Shown here one piece after another: positions 58,083 to 64,000 of a DNA stretch of 64,000 nt (the stretch's first letter is position 1; each line of letters opens with the position of its first letter). The stretch is from NCBI RefSeq assembly GCF_964340395.1, contig NC_135555.1, positions 24,779,725 to 24,843,724 of the forward strand, in the 5' to 3' direction. The notes beneath the pieces were generated by a model. It made no database searches and was not told the origin of the DNA. It worked only from the letters and a program-made list of their open reading frames with translations. Position numbers and translations under genes: made by a program. This DNA is from Glandiceps talaboti (lineage: Eukaryota; Hemichordata; Enteropneusta; Spengelidae).

Positions 58083-58208
58083 AAGACACATAAACCTTTA
58101 CAGGTAAAATACAAAATTGTTTTTTTTGTACAACCATTGCACGATGTATTGTTTTACTGATTTACTAAGTCTTGTATCGGTCTCTACAATATTGGTGTAG
58201 ATAGCAGT

Positions 58209-58651
58209 GGTGATGGATCATTTCATCCCAGTTTCAACTCATCCCATTTCAACTTGCCTCAGTGTTGTCTCACTTCAGTGTCAATTCACCCTAGTGTCCA
58301 TTTCAGTGCATTGGATTCCTGGTCTAATTGTTTGTTTGTTATATTTTTCAGTATATGTTAAGTTAACAATTACATTAAAGGTCTGGTTTTCCTACCAAAA
58401 CAAGTAGGGGGGGGGGGGGGGGGGGGGGGCTGGATAAACTAAAACCAAACTGAAAAGTCAGCATATTGGGTGTACAGGGGTTAATATATCTTTAAGATAT
58501 ACTATCGGAACGTCTTTTTTTATCTAAATTACATGCACACATAAATCATATTGCAAAGATCTGCAAATTACTACCCTATGTGATATTGAAAGAGTGGGGA
58601 AGAGTTAAAGTTGGGGGGGAGTTGAAATTGGGACGAAGTGAATCGCAATCG
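58209..58651. mobile_element. Inverted-repeat element with iterated arms (family 3, copy C)
   Basis: The left end is GGTGATGGATCATTTCATCC and the right end, inverted, CGATTGCGATTCACTTCGTC. Arms repeat TTTCAACTCATCCC-like motifs. Flanks ATAGCAGT (58201-58208) and ATAACAGC (58652-58659) look like a diverged 8-bp duplication. A run of 22 G (about 58408-58429) lies inside. Confidence 0.75.
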
Positions 58652-58654
58652 ATA

Positions 58655-61600
58655 ACAGCTAGTACATGGTATAACACTGTGTATACTGAGATAGCAGTAC
58701 ATGGTGTAACACTGTGTATACTGAGATAACAGTACATGGTGTAACACTGTGTATACTGAGATAACAGTACATGGTGTAACACTGGGTATACTGAGATAGC
58801 AGTACATAGTGTAACACTGTGTATACTGAGATAACAGTACATGGTGTAACACTGTGTATACTGAGATAACAGTACATGGTGTAACACTGGGTATACTGAG
58901 ATAGCAGTACATGGTGTAACACTGTGTATACTGAGATAACAGTACATGGTGTAACACTATGTATACTGAGATAACAGTACATGGTGTAACACTGGGTATA
59001 CTGAGATAGCAGTACATGGTGTAAAACTGTGTATACTGAGATAGCAGTACATGGTGTAAAACTGTGTATACTGAGATAGCAGTACATGGTGTAAAACTGT
59101 GTATACTGAGATAGCAGTACATGGTGTAAAACTGTGTATACTGAGATAGCAGTACATGGTGTAAAACTGTGTATACTGAGATAGCAGTACATGGTGTAAA
59201 ACTGTGTATACTGAGATAGCAGTACATGGTGTAAAACTGTGTATACTGAGATAGCAGTACATGGTGTAACACTATGTATACTGAGATAGCAGTACATGGT
59301 GTAACACTGTGTATACTGAGATAGCAGTACATGGTGTAACACTGTATACTGAGATAGCAGTACATGGTGTAACACTGTGTATACTGAGATAACAGTACAT
59401 AGTGTAACACTGTGTATACTGAGATAGCAGTACATGGTGTAACACTATGTATACTGAGATAGCAGTACATGGTGTAACACTGTGTATACTGAGATAACAG
59501 TACATGGTGTAACACTATGTATATACTGAGATAGCAGTACATGGTGTAACACTGTGTATACTGAGATAGCAGTACATGGTGTAACACTATGTATACTGAG
59601 ATAGCAGTACATGGTGTAACACTGTGTATACTGAGATAACAGTACATAATGTAACACTGGGTATACTGAGATAGCAGTACATGGTGTAACACTGTGTATA
59701 CTGAGATAACAGTACATGGTGTAACACTGTGTATACTGAGATAGCAGTACATGGTGTAACACTGTGTATACTGAGATAGCAGTACATGGTGTAACACTGT
59801 GTATACTGAGATAGCAGTACATGGTGTAACACTGGGTATACTGAGATAGCAGTACATGGTGTAACACTGTGTATACTGAGATAACAGTACATAGTGTAAC
59901 ACTGTGTATACTGAGATAGCAGTACATGGTGTAACACTGTATACTGAGATAGCAGTACATGGTGTAACACTGTGTATACTGAGATAGCAGTACATGGTGT
60001 AACACTGTATACTGAGATAGCAGTACATGGTGTAACACTATGTATATACTGAGATAGCAGTACATGGTGTAACACTGGGTATACTGAGATAGCAGTACAT
60101 GGTGTAACACTATGTATACTGAGATAGCAGTACATGGTGTAACACTGGGTATACTGAGATAGCAGTACATGGTGTAACACTATGTATATACTGAGATAGC
60201 AGTACATGGTGTAACACTGTGTATACTGAGATAACAGTACATGGTGTAACACTGGGTATACAGAGATAACAGTACATGGTGTAACACTATGTATACTGAG
60301 ATAACAGTACATGGTGTAACACTATGTATACTGAGATAACAGTACATGGTGTAACACTATGTATACTGAGATAACAGTACATGGTGTAACACTGTATACT
60401 GAGATAGCAGTACATGGTGTAACACTGTGTATACTGAGATAACAGTACATGGTGTAACACTGTGTATACTGAGATAACAGTACATGGTGTAACACTGTGT
60501 ATACTGAGATAACTGTACATGGTGTAACACTATGTATACTGAGATAACAGTACATGGTGTAAAACTGTGTATACTGAGATAGCAGTACATGGTGTAAAAC
60601 TGTGTATACTGAGATAGCAGTACATGGTGTAACACTGTGTATACTGAGATAACAGTACATGGTGTAACACTGTGTATACTGAGATAACAGTACATGGTGT
60701 AACACTGTGTATACTGAGATAACAGTACATGGTGTAACACAGTGTACTGAGATAGAAGTACATGGTGTAACACTATGTATACTGAGATAACAGTACATGG
60801 TGTAACACTGTGTATATACTGAGATAGCAGTACATGGTGTAACACTGTGTATACTGAGATAGCAGTACATGGTGTAACACTATGTATACTGAGATAGCAG
60901 TACATGGTGTAACATTATGTATACTGAGATAGCAGTACATGGTGTAAAACTGTGTATACTGAGATAACAGTACATGGTGTAACACTGTGTATACTGAGAT
61001 AACAGTACATGGTGTAACACTGTGTATACTGAGATAACAGTACATGGTGTAACATTATGTATACTGAGATAGCAGTACATGGTGTAACACTGTGTATACT
61101 GAGATAACAGTACATGGTGTAACACTATGTATACTGAGATAACAGTACATAGTGTAACACTGTGTATACTGAGATAGCAGTACATGGTGTAACACTGTGT
61201 ATACTGAGATAACAGTACATGGTGTAAAACTGTATACTGAGATAACAGTACATGGTGTAACACTATGTATACTGAGATAACAGTACATGGTGTAAAACTG
61301 TGTATACTGAGATAGCAGTACATGGTGTAACACTATGTATACTGAGATAACAGTACATGGTGTAAAACTGTGTATACTGAGATAGCAGTACATGGTGTAA
61401 CACTGTGTATACTGAGATAACAGTACATGGTGTAACACTGTGTATACTGAGATAGCAGTACATGGTGTAACACTGGGTATACTGAGATAGCAGTACATGG
61501 TGTAACACTGGGTATACTGAGATAACAGTACATGGTGTAACACTGTATACTGATAACAGTACATGGTGTAACACTGTGTATACTGAGATAACAGTACATG

Positions 61601-64000
61601 GTGTAACACTGTGTATACTGAGATAACAGTACATGGTGTAAAACTGTGTATACTGAGATAGCAGTACATGGTGTAACACTGTGTATACTGAGATAACAGT
61701 ACATGGTGTAACACTATGTATACTGAGATAACAGTACATGGTGTAACACTATGTATATACTGAGATAGCAGTACATGGTGTAAAACTGTGTATACTGAGA
61801 TAACAGTACATGGTGTAACACTATGTATACTGAGATAGCAGTACATGGTGTAACACTATGTATATACTGAGATAGCAGTACATGGTGTAAAACTGTGTAT
61901 ACTGAGATAACAGTACATGGTGTAACACTATGTATACTGAGATAGCAGTACATGGTGTAACACTATGTATACTGAGATAGCAGTACATGGTGTAACACTA
62001 TGTATACTGAGATAACAGTACATGGTGTAACACTATGTATATACTGATATAGCAGTACATGGTGTAACACTATGTATACTGAGATAGCAGTACATGGTGT
62101 AACACTATGTATACTGAGATAGCAGTACATGGTGTAACACTGTGTATACTGAGATAGCAGTACATGGTGTAACACTATGTATACTGAGATAGCAGTACAT
62201 GGTGTAAAACTGTGTATACTGAGATAGCAGTACATGGTGTAAAACTGTGTATACTGAGATAGCAGTACATGGTGTAAAACTGTGTATACTGAGATAGCAG
62301 TACATGGTGTAAAACTGTGTATACTGAGATAGCAGTACATGGTGTAAAACTGTGTATACTGAGATAGCAGTACATGGTGTAAAACTGTGTATACTGAGAT
62401 AGCAGTACATGGTGTAACACTATGTATACTGAGATAGCAGTACATGGTGTAACACTGTGTATACTGAGATAGCAGTACATGGTGTAACACTGTATACTGA
62501 GATAGCAGTACATGGTGTAACACTGTGTATACTGAGATAACAGTACATAGTGTAACACTGTGTATACTGAGATAGCAGTACATGGTGTAACACTATGTAT
62601 ACTGAGATAGCAGTACATGGTGTAACACTGTGTATACTGAGATAACAGTACATGGTGTAACACTATGTATATACTGAGATAGCAGTACATGGTGTAACAC
62701 TGTGTATACTGAGATAGCAGTACATGGTGTAACACTATGTATACTGAGATAGCAGTACATGGTGTAACACTGTGTATACTGAGATAACAGTACATAATGT
62801 AACACTGGGTATACTGAGATAGCAGTACATGGTGTAACACTGTGTATACTGAGATAACAGTACATGGTGTAACACTGTGTATACTGAGATAGCAGTACAT
62901 GGTGTAACACTGTGTATACTGAGATAGCAGTACATGGTGTAACACTGTGTATACTGAGATAGCAGTACATGGTGTAACACTGGGTATACTGAGATAGCAG
63001 TACATGGTGTAACACTGTGTATACTGAGATAACAGTACATAGTGTAACACTGTGTATACTGAGATAGCAGTACATGGTGTAACACTGTATACTGAGATAG
63101 CAGTACATGGTGTAACACTGTGTATACTGAGATAGCAGTACATGGTGTAACACTGTATACTGAGATAGCAGTACATGGTGTAACACTATGTATATACTGA
63201 GATAGCAGTACATGGTGTAACACTGGGTATACTGAGATAGCAGTACATGGTGTAACACTATGTATACTGAGATAGCAGTACATGGTGTAACACTGGGTAT
63301 ACTGAGATAGCAGTACATGGTGTAACACTATGTATATACTGAGATAGCAGTACATGGTGTAACACTGTGTATACTGAGATAACAGTACATGGTGTAACAC
63401 TGGGTATACAGAGATAACAGTACATGGTGTAACACTATGTATACTGAGATAACAGTACATGGTGTAACACTATGTATACTGAGATAACAGTACATGGTGT
63501 AACACTGTATACTGAGATAGCAGTACATGGTGTAACACTGTGTATACTGAGATAACAGTACATGGTGTAACACTGTGTATACTGAGATAACAGTACATGG
63601 TGTAACACTGTGTATACTGAGATAACTGTACATGGTGTAACACTATGTATACTGAGATAACAGTACATGGTGTAAAACTGTGTATACTGAGATAGCAGTA
63701 CATGGTGTAAAACTGTGTATACTGAGATAGCAGTACATGGTGTAACACTGTGTATACTGAGATAACAGTACATGGTGTAACACTGTGTATACTGAGATAA
63801 CAGTACATGGTGTAACACTGTGTATACTGAGATAACAGTACATGGTGTAACACAGTGTACTGAGATAGAAGTACATGGTGTAACACTATGTATACTGAGA
63901 TAACAGTACATGGTGTAACACTGTGTATATACTGAGATAGCAGTACATGGTGTAACACTGTGTATACTGAGATAGCAGTACATGGTGTAACACTATGTAT
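58655..64000. repeat. 35-bp minisatellite, about 150 units, continuing past the right edge
   Basis: The unit is AGTACATGGTGTAACACTGT plus GTATACTGAGATAGC. Variants (AAAAC for AACAC, ATG for GTG, AACAG for AGCAG, GGGTAT, two-base TA insertions) allow units to be typed. Markers such as CATAATGTAAC (59644, 62792), GGTATACAGAG and CACAGTGTACTGAGATAGAA recur at 3148 bp (3113 bp after a one-unit deletion), so the segment from about 59052 on is duplicated at about 62200 to the edge. The consensus has no stop in any - strand frame, so long frames there are artefacts. Confidence 0.97.

Noticed and set aside
58571-63983. Very long - strand reading frames (up to 485 residues) rich in MYCYLSI / SVTPCT repeats
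   Set aside because: They are a 35-bp minisatellite whose unit lacks stops in all three - strand frames. The length is not a multiple of three, so the peptide merely cycles through frames. No gene-like composition or start.

Overview
This is eukaryotic (animal) genomic DNA, not prokaryotic. The genes are split into short exons with GT-AG introns, plus one AT-AC intron. Intergenic and intronic space is full of minisatellites, microsatellites and non-autonomous DNA transposons. Four genes can be read, three by protein-level similarity to known animal families. The low GC content, compact invertebrate-style introns and repeat types suggest a marine invertebrate. I cannot tell from sequence alone whether it is an invertebrate deuterostome or a lophotrochozoan.

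Layout. (1) 1-16.6 kb, + strand: the 3' part of a lysosomal phospholipase A2 gene (PLA2G15/LCAT family). Six exons carry the Ser, Asp and His of the catalytic triad; the N-terminal exons lie left of the window. (2) 16.6-21.7 kb: a gene-poor gap between convergent genes, with several inverted-repeat transposons. (3) 21.8-42.3 kb, - strand: a complete 15-exon FBXO15 gene (F-box adaptor, about 528 residues). (4) 42.3-42.8 kb: a head-to-head promoter region shared with HSBP1. (5) 42.8-47.7 kb, + strand: HSBP1 in three coding exons; its second intron is a U12-type AT-AC intron. (6) 51.0-58.1 kb, + strand: a four-exon gene for a small single-pass membrane protein with Sel1-like repeats, which I cannot name. 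(7) 58.65 kb to the right edge: a 35-bp minisatellite of about 150 units, itself organised in blocks repeated at 3148 bp.

Roughly a third of the window is tandem repeat. The most striking observation is that three separate minisatellites have units made of the last part of a coding exon plus its 5' splice site and the first intron bases. These are a 53-bp unit (about 31 copies, PLA2G15), a 39-bp unit (about 23 copies, FBXO15 exon 5) and a 74-bp unit (4 copies, FBXO15 exon 4). Each array sets a series of near-identical splice donors downstream of, or around, the authentic one. In all three the source exon ends in phase 2, so reading through the donor gives an immediate in-frame TAA. I have not seen this described as a class and regard it as the best candidate for something new here.

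The genes do not form an obvious pathway. FBXO15 and HSBP1 probably share a divergent promoter; the others appear to be neighbours by position only.
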